Positions 1-6,635 of a stretch of DNA of 11,594 nucleotides are shown here, in pieces (the first letter of the stretch is position 1; each line of letters begins with the position of its first letter). The notes under the pieces are model-generated. The model saw nothing but the letters and a program-made list of their open reading frames with translations. It did no database searches and was not told the origin of the DNA. The position numbers and the translations under genes are program-made. The DNA is from an uncultured Oscillospiraceae bacterium (GTDB lineage: Bacteria > Bacillota > Clostridia > Oscillospirales > Oscillospiraceae). The stretch spans positions 1-11,594 of the forward strand of contig CAJUEG010000079.1 of the NCBI GenBank assembly GCA_910584835.1. The letters run 5' to 3'.

Positions 1-22
1 CTCCCAGCTGAGCTATACCCCC
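1..22 (-). tRNA. 5' fragment of a tRNA, probably tRNA-Ala (cut by window edge)
   Basis: Read on the minus strand, the first 22 bases of the window are GGGGGTATAGCTCAGCTGGG followed by AG. This fits the 5' end of a tRNA: a 7-base acceptor strand GGGGGTA, T8 and A9, the D-stem GCTC, and a D-loop with AGCTGGGA. A G-rich acceptor followed by TAGCTCAGCTGGGAG is typical of bacterial tRNA-Ala. The anticodon lies outside the window, so identity is inferred only from the acceptor and D arm; tRNA-Val or another tRNA with a similar 5' half is the alternative. A strong promoter on the same strand lies upstream at 177-205. Confidence 0.72.
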
Positions 23-38
23 AGATATTTCCAGATAT
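21..38. repeat. short direct repeat next to the tRNA 5' end
   Basis: The octamer CCAGATAT occurs at 21-28 and again at 31-38, exactly 10 bp apart, immediately upstream of the tRNA on its transcribed strand. A one-helical-turn spacing can mark a protein site, but this could be chance or part of the tRNA leader. No function can be assigned from sequence. Confidence 0.35.
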
Positions 39-176
39 GGAATTTTAGGGGAACCGTTGTTAAATTGTAGAAGTAAGTCAAGATTTGGTGCTCTTTTGGG
101 GGTACACAAATGCGCTATCCGCGCTCCCAGCCGGGTCATGGCCCCCCGCGCGCCGCTCTCGCTTAACGCAAGGAGA

Positions 177-205
177 ATGATAACAGATAGGGCGGCATTT
201 GTCAA
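177..205 (-). promoter_or_regulatory. strong sigma-A-type promoter reading toward the tRNA
   Basis: On the minus strand a perfect -35 box TTGACA (200-205) is followed after exactly 17 bp by TATCAT (177-182). A run of A lies just upstream of the -35, resembling an UP element. The start of transcription would be near 170, giving a leader of about 150 nt before the tRNA. The stretch 23-170 holds no convincing gene, so it is read as tRNA leader. The promoter sits just downstream of the trkH terminator, so it restarts transcription that the terminator would have ended. Confidence 0.7.
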
Positions 206-226
206 CACCTTTTTTGATTTCGGCGC

Positions 227-270
227 AAAAAAATCTTGGCCGCCTACCCGGTTGGGTAGGCGGCCAAGAT
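227..270 (-). terminator. rho-independent terminator of the trkA-trkH operon
   Basis: A perfect inverted repeat pairs 233-249 with 254-270 (17 bp, loop GGTT). On the minus strand the stem is followed by seven T (complement of 227-233). It lies 26 bp past the trkH stop codon. The stem is unusually long and perfect, with no T-run on the plus strand, so it acts in the minus direction only. Confidence 0.93.
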
Positions 271-296
271 TGAAACCGCACGCCGTTTCCCGCCCC

Positions 297-1736
297 TCAC
301 GACCGCTTCCACGCGCTGCCGCTGAACAGAACCAATATCGGGAACATCTCCAACCGTCCCAGGATCATGGCGAAGGACAGCACCAGCTTGCTCAGCACCG
401 AGAAGGCGGAAAAGTTCCCCGCCGGCCCCACCAGCTCCAGGCCGGGGCCCACGTTGCTGATGCAGGTAATCACCGCCGTCAGGGTTGTGCCGAAGGAGAA
501 GTTGTCCAGCCCCACCACGATAGCCATGCCAAACACCAGGAACAGGTTGGCAACAAAATAGCACTGGGCGGTGCGGATGGCGCTCTCGCTCACCGTGGCG
601 CCGTCCAGCCGGACCACCGACACCGCGCGGGGATGGACGATGGACCGCACCTCCCGGGCAGCGGAGCGGATCAAAATCAAAATCCGCCCGCACTTGATGC
701 CGCCGCCGGTGGAGCCGCCGCAGGCCCCGATGAAAGTGAGCACCACCAGCAGCATTTTGGAAAACTCCGGCCACAGTTCGTAATTGTCCGACGAGAACCC
801 GGTGGTGGACACGATGGACGACACCTGGAACGCGGCGTAGCGCACGCAATCCCCCACCGTATTGTACACATCCCGGATATTCCAGGCGATGGCGGCGATG
901 GACACCGCCACCATAATGAGGAAAAACCGCAGCTCATCGCTCTTCAGCGCCTGCCGGACCTTGCCGGTAAGGAGCAGGAAGTAGACGGAGAAATTGATGG
1001 AGAACAGCAGCATGAACACCGTGATGATGATCTCAATGGCGGGGTTCCCAAAGGAGCCCACCGAGGCGTTCCGGTCCGAAAATCCGCCGGTGCCCGCCGT
1101 GGACATGGCGTGGGTGACGGCATCGTACCAGTTCATCCCCGCCAGGCGCAGCAGCAGCATCTCCACCACTGTCAGCGCCAGGTAGATGGTGTACAGAATC
1201 TTGGACGACTGGGAGGCACGGGGCACCAGCTTGCTTTTCACCGGCCCGGGGCTCTCCGCCCGGATGAGGAAGTTGGAGCTGATCCCCAAAAAGGGCAGCA
1301 GGGCGGCGGTGAGGATGAGCACCCCCATCCCCCCCAGCCAGTGGGTGAAGGACCGCCAGAACAGCAGACCCATGGGCAGCCCCTCGATGGCGGTGAGGAT
1401 GGTGGCCCCGGTGGTGGTGAAACCGGAGATGGTCTCAAAAAAGCAGTCGATGAACGGCCCGAACCGACCGGAAAACCAGAAGGGCAGCGCCCCGAACACC
1501 CCGAACAGCACCCAGATGAGGCCCACGGTGAAAAACCCTTCCCGGGCGAAGAAATCCGTCTTTGGCTTGAAGAAGAACACCGGCACGGCCGCCGCCGCCA
1601 GGATGATGAGGATGGCGCTCAAAAACGGGATGGGGCTCTCCCCGTAAAGCAGGGCCACCCCCATGGGCAGCAGCATGGCCGCCGCCTCTATGAACAGGGT
1701 GAAGCCGGTGATGCGCAGCACCAGTTTGAAATTCAT
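297..1736 (-). CDS. trkH: TrkH-type potassium uptake channel subunit
   Basis: Encodes a 479-residue integral membrane protein of the TrkH/KtrB superfamily, which forms the potassium-conducting pore of Trk uptake systems in the cytoplasmic membrane. The four selectivity-filter loops are all visible: TTTGAT around residues 107-112, STAGTGGF around 212-219, STTGF around 310-314 and SNVGPG around 427-432, each with its conserved glycine. LGGMG (134-138) and GGSTGGGIK (340-348) are further family landmarks. Length suits TrkH. The gene follows trkA with only 4 bp between the trkA stop and this ATG, so the two are co-transcribed and probably translationally coupled; G-rich sequence in the trkA 3' end would serve as ribosome site. 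It ends just before a strong terminator. KtrB is the alternative name, but the double-RCK partner argues for TrkH. Confidence 0.95.
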   Translation of the reverse strand: MNFKLVLRITGFTLFIEAAAMLLPMGVALLYGESPIPFLSAILIILAAAAVPVFFFKPKTDFFAREGFFTVGLIWVLFGVFGALPFWFSGRFGPFIDCFFETISGFTTTGATILTAIEGLPMGLLFWRSFTHWLGGMGVLILTAALLPFLGISSNFLIRAESPGPVKSKLVPRASQSSKILYTIYLALTVVEMLLLRLAGMNWYDAVTHAMSTAGTGGFSDRNASVGSFGNPAIEIIITVFMLLFSINFSVYFLLLTGKVRQALKSDELRFFLIMVAVSIAAIAWNIRDVYNTVGDCVRYAAFQVSSIVSTTGFSSDNYELWPEFSKMLLVVLTFIGACGGSTGGGIKCGRILILIRSAAREVRSIVHPRAVSVVRLDGATVSESAIRTAQCYFVANLFLVFGMAIVVGLDNFSFGTTLTAVITCISNVGPGLELVGPAGNFSAFSVLSKLVLSFAMILGRLEMFPILVLFSGSAWKRS

Positions 1737-1740
1737 CCCC

Positions 1741-3123
1741 TCAGCCCCCCGCGCCCAGGCCGCCGCCCTCGTAGATGTCGTTCAGGTCCAAAATGCCGCT
1801 GTCCCGGGCGATGACGATCACGTCGTCCCCCTGCTCCAGGCAGGTGGAGCCCTCCGGGATAATGACCTTGTTCCCCCGGACGATGACGGCGATCAGGATG
1901 CCCTTGCGCAGCCGAAGGTCTTTCAACGGCGTCTTCAAATTCCGGGTGGCGGCGGACACAATAAACTCCATGGCCTCCGCCCTGCCCCCGGCGATGCGGT
2001 ACAGGGCGTTCATCACCGTGCCCTTGGAGTTTTGCAGGCCCCGGATGAACCGCAGGATGAGCCCCACCGTGGCCAGCTTGGGGGACACCACCGATTCCAC
2101 CCCGGCGGACCGGGCAATGGCGGTGTAATTCTGGCGGCTGGACTTGGCCACCACCTTGGGCACCCCCGCCTGGTGGGCATAGAGGGAGATGATGAGATTG
2201 TCCTCGTCCCGGTCGGTCAGGGCCACAAAGGCGTCGCTGGACGCCATGCGCTCCTCGGTGAGCAGCTCCGGGTCGGTGCCGTCCCCGTGGATGACCAGGG
2301 AGTGGGGGAACTCCTCCGCCAGCTCCCGGCACCGCACCTCGCCCTTCTCCACCACCTTGCAGCTCATGCCCAGCCGTTCCAGCTGAACCAGCAGGTAGAA
2401 GGCGATGCGCCCGCCGCCGATGATGAACACGTCCCGGATGCGGTGGGTCTGGCGGCCCAGCAGCTTGAAGAACTGGTTGATGCCGCTGGGCGTGCCCGCC
2501 ACCGACACCCGGTCCCCCGCGCTGATGAGGGACGCGCCGTTGGGGATAAACACCTCGTCTCCCCGCTCCACGGCGCACAGCAGCAGGGGCAGGCCCTGGA
2601 TTTTGGATGCCAGGGAGGCCAGGGTGTGTCCGGCCAGAAAGTCCCCCTCCTGGACCGAAAAGGACACCAGCTCCACCCGCCCCCGGGCAAAGGAGTCGAT
2701 GTTGGCGGCGGAGGGGAAGCGCAGCAGCCGGGAGATCTCCACCGCGGCGGTGAGCTCCGGGTTGATGAGCATGGTGATGCCGAAGTCGCTTTTCAGGGTG
2801 TCCAGGTCGCTGACGTACTCGGTTCCCCGGACCCGGGCCACCGTATAGGGCACCCCCAGGCGGTGGGCGATGTGGCAGCACAGCAGGTTGATCTCGTCGG
2901 AGTCGGTGGAGGCGATGAGCACATCGGTCTCCTTGCACCCCGCCTCCAGCAGCACCTCCCGGGACACACAGTTACCCTTCAGGCACATCACGTCCAGCTG
3001 GTTGCCCAGCCGGTCCAGCGTCTCGCCGGACACGTCCACAATGGTGACGCTGTGGCCCTCGTCGGCCAAGTACTCAGCCAGGGTGGCGCCCACCTTGCCG
3101 GCACCCGCAATAATGATGGTCAA
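1741..3123 (-). CDS. trkA: TrkA, NAD-binding regulator of potassium uptake
   Basis: Encodes a 460-residue cytoplasmic protein with the tandem layout of full-length TrkA: RCK N-domain (about 1-125) with Rossmann motif GAGKVG at 7-12, a first TrkA-C domain (about 145-220), a second RCK N-domain (about 230-350) starting at IIGGGRIAFYL, and a second TrkA-C domain (about 375-450). The family binds NAD(H) or ATP and gates the TrkH pore. The second glycine motif is GGGRIA, slightly degenerate. The start is a TTG: in-frame TGA lies two codons upstream and no ATG is available, and residue 2 onward (TIIIAGAGKVG) matches the family N-terminus. The best Shine-Dalgarno (GAGGA, 3140-3144) is 16 nt away, which is too far for a normal start. 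First gene of the trkA-trkH operon, driven by the promoter at 3218-3246. Confidence 0.95.
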   Translation of the reverse strand: MTIIIAGAGKVGATLAEYLADEGHSVTIVDVSGETLDRLGNQLDVMCLKGNCVSREVLLEAGCKETDVLIASTDSDEINLLCCHIAHRLGVPYTVARVRGTEYVSDLDTLKSDFGITMLINPELTAAVEISRLLRFPSAANIDSFARGRVELVSFSVQEGDFLAGHTLASLASKIQGLPLLLCAVERGDEVFIPNGASLISAGDRVSVAGTPSGINQFFKLLGRQTHRIRDVFIIGGGRIAFYLLVQLERLGMSCKVVEKGEVRCRELAEEFPHSLVIHGDGTDPELLTEERMASSDAFVALTDRDEDNLIISLYAHQAGVPKVVAKSSRQNYTAIARSAGVESVVSPKLATVGLILRFIRGLQNSKGTVMNALYRIAGGRAEAMEFIVSAATRNLKTPLKDLRLRKGILIAVIVRGNKVIIPEGSTCLEQGDDVIVIARDSGILDLNDIYEGGGLGAGG

Positions 3124-3124
3124 G

Positions 3125-3144
3125 TCAAATCAACTCGTTTCCTC
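3125..3144 (-). promoter_or_regulatory. unusual translation start region of trkA
   Basis: On the minus strand GAGGA (3140-3144) is followed after 6 nt by TTG ATT TGA (3133 down to 3125), a two-codon reading frame with ideal spacing. One base after its stop comes the TTG that opens trkA (3121-3123). Either the mini-frame is a real start-stop element that couples ribosomes into trkA, or trkA uses a poorly spaced ribosome site. Removing one T of the TTT at 3127-3129 would fuse the two frames in one protein, so a base error or indel is also possible. Confidence 0.45.
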
Positions 3145-3217
3145 GTTTGTTCGGCGGGCCAGTCCCCGCTTCTGGTCGGCGCACAGCAGCCGGTCCAAAG
3201 CGCGGATAAGCAGACAT

Positions 3218-3246
3218 ATTATAGCACCCTTTTTCCCGGGAGGCAA
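3218..3246 (-). promoter_or_regulatory. promoter of the trkA-trkH operon
   Basis: On the minus strand TTGCCT (3241-3246), 17 bp, then a perfect TATAAT (3218-3223), with TG one base before the -10 (extended -10). Transcription would begin near 3211, giving a leader of about 88 nt before the trkA TTG. That leader is too short for the ydaO-type c-di-AMP riboswitch known upstream of some potassium transporters, and I see no such fold. Confidence 0.75.
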
Positions 3247-3305
3247 CGGGGAGAACCGCCTTTTGCCGCCAAAAGGAAAAACTGTCCCTATTTTGTCCCG
3301 CTCCC

Positions 3306-3334
3306 TTGCGTACCGGGGCAAAATGGGCTATACT
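3306..3334 (+). promoter_or_regulatory. promoter of the iron-containing alcohol dehydrogenase gene
   Basis: TTGCGT (3306-3311), 17 bp spacer, TATACT (3329-3334). The start of transcription would fall near 3341, about 20 nt before the ATG at 3362. It diverges from the trkA promoter with 59 bp between the two -35 boxes. Confidence 0.65.
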
Positions 3335-3361
3335 GTACCCAAATATACGGGGGGCGGGTAC

Positions 3362-4558
3362 ATGAACACAATGAAGCGGTGCTGGTGCAGGGCTTTCCAG
3401 GGGGCCTTCCGGCTGGCCATCCCTCTGCTGCCCTACCGCAGGCCGGAGCAGCTGGCCGATGTGACGCAGCTGCCCGCCAGGCTGGCGCAGCGGGGCTGCA
3501 AAAGCGTGCTGGTTGTCACCAGCCCCAGCGTGTCCAGGATGCCGGGGACACGCCGGCTGCTGGACGCCCTGACGGCTGCGGGCGCCGCCTGTACGGTCTA
3601 TGACAAGACTGTCCCCAACCCCACCACTGACACGGTGGAGGAGGCCCTGGCCCTCTACCGCCGGGGGAACTGCCAGGCCATCATCGGCATCGGCGGCGGC
3701 TCCAGCCTGGACTGCGCCAAGGCGGTGGGGGTGCGGGCGGCGCTGCCCCACAGGCCGCTGTCCAAGGCGGCGGGCGTGCTGAAGGTGCGCCGCCCCCTGC
3801 CCCCCCTGGCCGCCGTCCCCACCACCGCCGGGACGGGGAGCGAGACCACCATTGCCGCCGTCATCACCGACGCCCGCACCCGGGACAAGTACGCCATCAG
3901 CGACTTCCCCCTCATCCCGGACTACGCCGTGCTGGACCCGGAGATGACCCTCTCCCTGCCCCCCCATCTCACCGCCTCCACGGGGATGGACGCCCTCACC
4001 CACGCGGTGGAGGCCTTTATCGGCCGCTCCACCACCAGGGACACCCGGGAGGACGCCCTGGCGGCGGTGGGCCTGATCTTCGCCAACCTGGAGAGGGCCT
4101 GCCGGGACGGCTCCGACCTGGAGGCCCGGCGGGCCCTGCTCACCGCCTCCTTCCGGGCGGGGTGCGCCTTCACCAAGTCCTATGTGGGCTATGTCCACGC
4201 CGCGGCCCACTCCCTGGGCGGGGCGTATAACGTGGCCCACGGGTATGCCAACGCCGTCATCCTCCCGGTGGTGCTGCGCTCTTACGGCCCCGCCGTCTAC
4301 CCCCAGCTGGCCCGTCTGGCCCAGGCGGCGGGGCTGGCCATGCCGGGCATGGACGGGCAGACGGCGGCGCTGGCCTTTCTGGACGGGCTGGACCGCCTCA
4401 AAGCCCGGTGCGGCATTGGGAATACCATTCCCGAGCTGCGGCGGGAGGACATCCCCGCCCTGGCCCGCCACGCGGACCGGGAGGCCAACCCCCTCTACCC
4501 CGTCCCCGTCCTCATGGACGCGAAAGAGCTGGAGGGCATTTTTTACCGGCTCCTCTGA
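3362..4558 (+). CDS. iron-containing alcohol dehydrogenase
   Basis: Encodes a 398-residue cytoplasmic group III (iron-dependent) alcohol dehydrogenase, a family that interconverts alcohols and aldehydes with NAD(P)H. The nucleotide-binding loop GGGSSLDCAK lies at 111-120 and the family motif PTTAGTGSE at 153-161. The four metal ligands are all present: D210 and H214 in GMDALTHAVEAF, H283 in AHSLGG, and H293 in AHGYANA. Length is normal. The reading frame is open far upstream, but the promoter at 3306-3334 and the G-rich ribosome site just before ATG 3362 place the start here. Family members often begin near MK-x-x-x-CR, so ATG 3371 is an alternative. Monocistronic, ending at a bidirectional terminator. 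Substrate cannot be told from sequence; a fermentative aldehyde reductase role is likely. Confidence 0.92.
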   Translation: MNTMKRCWCRAFQGAFRLAIPLLPYRRPEQLADVTQLPARLAQRGCKSVLVVTSPSVSRMPGTRRLLDALTAAGAACTVYDKTVPNPTTDTVEEALALYRRGNCQAIIGIGGGSSLDCAKAVGVRAALPHRPLSKAAGVLKVRRPLPPLAAVPTTAGTGSETTIAAVITDARTRDKYAISDFPLIPDYAVLDPEMTLSLPPHLTASTGMDALTHAVEAFIGRSTTRDTREDALAAVGLIFANLERACRDGSDLEARRALLTASFRAGCAFTKSYVGYVHAAAHSLGGAYNVAHGYANAVILPVVLRSYGPAVYPQLARLAQAAGLAMPGMDGQTAALAFLDGLDRLKARCGIGNTIPELRREDIPALARHADREANPLYPVPVLMDAKELEGIFYRLL

Positions 4559-4584
4559 CCTTTTCCCAAACCTGACTTTTTCCC

Positions 4585-4635
4585 AAAAAAGCGGCGCCCG
4601 CCTGCCCAAAGTGGACAGGCGGGCGCTTTCATTTT
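4585..4635. terminator. bidirectional terminator between convergent genes
   Basis: Stem 4594-4604 pairs perfectly with 4616-4626 (11 bp), and two further G-C pairs sit nearer the AAAGT loop after one mismatch. On the plus strand it is followed by TTTCATTTT (4627-4635), ending the alcohol dehydrogenase transcript. On the minus strand it is followed, after a few bases, by six T (complement of 4585-4590), ending the deacetylase transcript. Confidence 0.88.
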
Positions 4636-4696
4636 AAGAACCTGTATTTGCCGCCTCAAACAACCGTCTGGCGGGCCCTTTTCCGCCGCACCGCGT

Positions 4697-5479
4697 TCAC
4701 GCCCCGCCGGGGCACTGCCGCCCGGTGTGGTCGATGGTGTAGTCCTGGCCGCACTCCCCCGGCAGAATGAGCTGGGAGATGGGCACAAAGGTGTACCCCT
4801 GCTGCAAAAGGGCCTCGATGATGCCGGGCAGGGCCTCCGGGGTGTGGAGGGCGGCGTTATGGAAGAGCACAATGGACCCCGGCTGGACCTTGCCTGTCAC
4901 CCGCTTGGTGATGTCGGCGGCGGACAGGTCCTTCCAGTCCAGGCTGTCCACATCCCACTGGATGGGCTCGATGTCCATGGAGCGCACGGCGTTGATCACG
5001 TGGTCGTCGTACTCGCCGTAGGGGCAGCGGAACAGGGTGGGCCGCACCCCCGTCACCCCCTCGATCTTGTCCCCGCAGGCGGTGAGGTCGGCTACGATCT
5101 CGTCGGCGGACAGGCTGTTGAAGTGGGCGTGGGTGTTGGAGTGGCTCATCACCTCATGGCCCGCGTCGGACAGGGCCTTGACGGACTCCGGGTATTTGTC
5201 CACCCACTCCCCCACCACGAAGAAGGTGGCCTTGACGCCGTACTTTTCCAGGATATCGATGAGCTGCTGGGTGTCCTCGTTGCCCCAGGCGGCGTCAAAG
5301 CTGATGGACAGCACCTTGTAGTCCTTCTGCACGCAGTAGATGGGCAGCTGCCGGGTGGACGCGGACGCCCCCACCACCGCCGGGTGGTTCACCACCCAGA
5401 ACATCATTGCGGCGGCCAGGGCGAAGGCCGCCCCGGCAATCACTTTCCGCCGCAGGTAAAAAATCTTGGTCTGCTTCAT
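4697..5479 (-). CDS. membrane-anchored polysaccharide deacetylase, PdaB-like sporulation type
   Basis: Encodes 260 residues: a basic N-terminus, one hydrophobic anchor (about 13-31), then a NodB-type carbohydrate esterase 4 domain outside the membrane. NodB landmarks: SFDAAWG at 60-66 with catalytic Asp62, the zinc-ligand motif HSNTH at 113-117, RCPYGE at 151-156, WDVDSLDW at 175-182 and LFHN at 205-208. The FDAAWGNE form of motif 1 recalls the PdaB (YbaN) sporulation group, whose members are linked to spore integrity. The second Asp of the classic TFDDG motif is Ala here, so activity may be altered, though PdaA/PdaB proteins commonly vary there. ATG 5479 is chosen because GGAGGGG stands 6 nt before it; an upstream in-frame TTG would lie before that ribosome site. 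Single gene, convergent with the alcohol dehydrogenase. No clear promoter was found in 5480-5620. Confidence 0.87.
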   Translation of the reverse strand: MKQTKIFYLRRKVIAGAAFALAAAMMFWVVNHPAVVGASASTRQLPIYCVQKDYKVLSISFDAAWGNEDTQQLIDILEKYGVKATFFVVGEWVDKYPESVKALSDAGHEVMSHSNTHAHFNSLSADEIVADLTACGDKIEGVTGVRPTLFRCPYGEYDDHVINAVRSMDIEPIQWDVDSLDWKDLSAADITKRVTGKVQPGSIVLFHNAALHTPEALPGIIEALLQQGYTFVPISQLILPGECGQDYTIDHTGRQCPGGA

Positions 5480-5543
5480 TCCAACCCCTCCGTTGCTCAA
5501 GTGTCCCTACACCTTATGCGCCGGAGGGCGGTTTCATGTTAGC

Positions 5544-5572
5544 GGGCGGCCTGGGCCTGACCGGAGCCGCCC
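5544..5572. other. GC-rich hairpin in the spacer before the SdpR-like gene
   Basis: GGGCGGC (5544-5550) pairs with GCCGCCC (5566-5572) around a 15-nt loop. There is no T-run on either side, so it is not an intrinsic terminator. It lies in the 225-bp divergent spacer 5480-5704, which otherwise holds the promoter and operator-like repeats of the plus-strand cassette. Function unknown. Confidence 0.3.
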
Positions 5573-5624
5573 TGCCGGGAATCAAACGGCCGCCCCGGTG
5601 TGCCCGCACCTCTTTAAAATTATG

Positions 5625-5688
5625 TTGAAATACTTCTTGACATCCCGCCTTTATCCTGATATCATATAGTTCAAGAAAATTTGAAATA
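5625..5688. promoter_or_regulatory. operator-like repeats flanking the cassette promoter
   Basis: The octamer TTGAAATA occurs at 5625-5632 and 5681-5688, one copy on each side of the promoter. The downstream copy is also half of an inverted repeat, TTCAA (5670-5674), 6 bp, TTGAA (5681-5685), which covers the likely transcription start. ArsR-family repressors bind short AT-rich dyads over their own promoters, so autoregulation by the adjacent repressor is a reasonable inference. No binding data exist here. Confidence 0.5.
5637..5665 (+). promoter_or_regulatory. promoter of the sdpR-sdpI-like cassette
   Basis: Perfect TTGACA (5637-5642), 17 bp, TATCAT (5660-5665). An overlapping TATAGT lies at 5665-5670. 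Transcription would begin near 5672, inside an inverted repeat, about 33 nt before the ArsR-family start codon. The same -35/-10 pair appears upstream of the tRNA. Confidence 0.78.
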
Positions 5689-5704
5689 GTTTGGAGGCAG
5701 CTCA

Positions 5705-6061
5705 ATGCCCATATCCCACATTCTGGCGGCGCTGGCCGATGAGAACCGCCGCAAAATACTTGCCACGCTGAAGCAGGGCCGCATCCCCTCCGGCGCACTG
5801 GCCCAGGCGGTGGGCATGTCCCCCCAGGCCCTGTCCTACCACCTGAAAAAGCTGAAGGAGGCGGAGCTGATCTACGAGACCCGGCAGAAAAACTTCATCT
5901 TTTACGAGCTGGATTTGACCGTATTGGACGAGGCCATTTTATGGCTGGACGAGCTGAGAGGAGGTGCGGACCATGAAGCTGAGACGGCTGTATACAGCCG
6001 TGCTGCTGACGCTGATGCTGGGCCTGGCGCTGGTGCTGGCGGCGCTGCCCTTTCTCCCTGA
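5705..6061 (+). CDS. ArsR-family transcriptional repressor, SdpR-like
   Basis: Encodes 118 residues. Residues 1-85 are a compact winged helix: ALADENRRKIL (10-18), the recognition-helix region MSPQALSYHLKKLKEAELI (38-56), and the wing with NFIFYEL (63-69). It lacks the ELCVCDL-type cysteine metal site of ArsR/SmtB sensors, and its closing helix LDEAILWLDEL resembles the B. subtilis SdpR group, repressors controlled by a partner membrane protein. AGGAGG-type site GGAGG (5693-5697) stands 7 nt before the ATG. The last 33 residues are an acidic, Ala/Gly-rich tail read out of frame through the start of the next gene: the two genes overlap by 89 nt. The tail has no family counterpart I recognise, so an ancestral stop near 5970 may have been lost. 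Confidence 0.88.
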   Translation: MPISHILAALADENRRKILATLKQGRIPSGALAQAVGMSPQALSYHLKKLKEAELIYETRQKNFIFYELDLTVLDEAILWLDELRGGADHEAETAVYSRAADADAGPGAGAGGAALSP

Positions 6062-6635
6062 CCCCATCCCCGTCCACTATAACGCCGCGGGTGTGGTGAA
6101 CCGCTGGGGGAGCAAGTATGAGATGCTGGTTTTCCCCGGGATCATGCTGCCCTTTGGGGCGCTGTGGCTGGGGACCTGCCGGATATGCCGTGGATTTGGG
6201 GAGATATCAGAGCGGATCATGCTCCTCTCGGGGGCCGCTATGTTCGCTGTGTTCGACCTGATGGCGGCGTATTTTCTGTACGCCGGCCTCCGTCAGGCGG
6301 AGCGTCTGTCCGACATCCCGCTGGACCTCCACCAGCTCCTCTGCGGGGTGTGCGGCCTGGGCCTCATCGCATTGGGCAACTGGATGCCCAAGCTGAGGGA
6401 GCCGGGCCCGGTGGGCCTGCGCACCCCCTGGAGCGTGAAAAATGCGGCGGTCTGGCGGAAATGCCAGCGGTTCGGCGGCTGGTCCTTTGCGGCGGCGGGG
6501 GCGGCCTCCATTGCCGCCGCCCTGCTGGCCCCTGGCGCGTGGTGCTGGCTGTGGACGACGCTGGCCCTCGCCGCCGCCGGAATTGCCGGCGTGGTCTACT
6601 CCCGGCACGCGGCCAACACCACCCCAGACGGATAA
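5973..6635 (+). CDS. SdpI-like multi-pass membrane protein (DUF1648 plus SdpI domain)
   Basis: Encodes 220 residues with about six membrane segments (roughly 8-27, 50-68, 86-106, 121-138, 168-186, 190-208). The stretch LPDPIPVHYNAAGVVNRWG (28-46) is the DUF1648 signature, and GNWMPKLREPGPVGLRTPWS (135-154) is the SdpI signature. In B. subtilis SdpI gives immunity to the SdpC killing toxin and, when it senses the toxin, holds the SdpR repressor at the membrane. Pairing with an SdpR-like gene directly upstream supports the same type of circuit. ATG 5973 has AGGAGG (5959-5964) 8 nt upstream; a GTG at 5964 overlaps that site and is rejected. Translation is probably coupled to the repressor gene. 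No sdpA, sdpB or sdpC gene is in the window, so the toxin sensed is unknown. Confidence 0.9.
   Translation: MKLRRLYTAVLLTLMLGLALVLAALPFLPDPIPVHYNAAGVVNRWGSKYEMLVFPGIMLPFGALWLGTCRICRGFGEISERIMLLSGAAMFAVFDLMAAYFLYAGLRQAERLSDIPLDLHQLLCGVCGLGLIALGNWMPKLREPGPVGLRTPWSVKNAAVWRKCQRFGGWSFAAAGAASIAAALLAPGAWCWLWTTLALAAAGIAGVVYSRHAANTTPDG

Noticed and set aside
76..81. Second tRNA promoter with TTGACT as -35 on the minus strand
   Set aside because: No acceptable -10 box lies 16-18 bp downstream.
78..281. Small minus-strand open frame after trkH
   Set aside because: It runs through the trkH terminator hairpin and the tRNA promoter, so it is not a plausible gene.
57..1814. Long plus-strand open frame across trkH
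   Set aside because: It is antisense to trkH, whose four pore motifs are intact. The predicted protein is a low-complexity His/Gln/Gly/Arg mix typical of the complement of GC-rich genes.
3124..3211. c-di-AMP (ydaO-type) riboswitch before trkA
   Set aside because: The leader of about 88 nt is too short and no matching fold is seen.
1663..3603. 646-codon plus-strand open frame across trkA and the divergent spacer
   Set aside because: It runs antisense through trkA and through both promoters into the alcohol dehydrogenase in the wrong frame, with no recognisable domain.
3125..4609. 494-codon minus-strand open frame opposite the alcohol dehydrogenase
   Set aside because: Gly/Arg-rich shadow of a gene with all metal ligands in place; it would also cross the terminator and the trkA promoter.
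5480..5620. Sigma-E or sigma-G promoter for the PdaB-like gene
   Set aside because: CATAAGG-like bases occur but not at the right distance from any matching -35, so no call was made.
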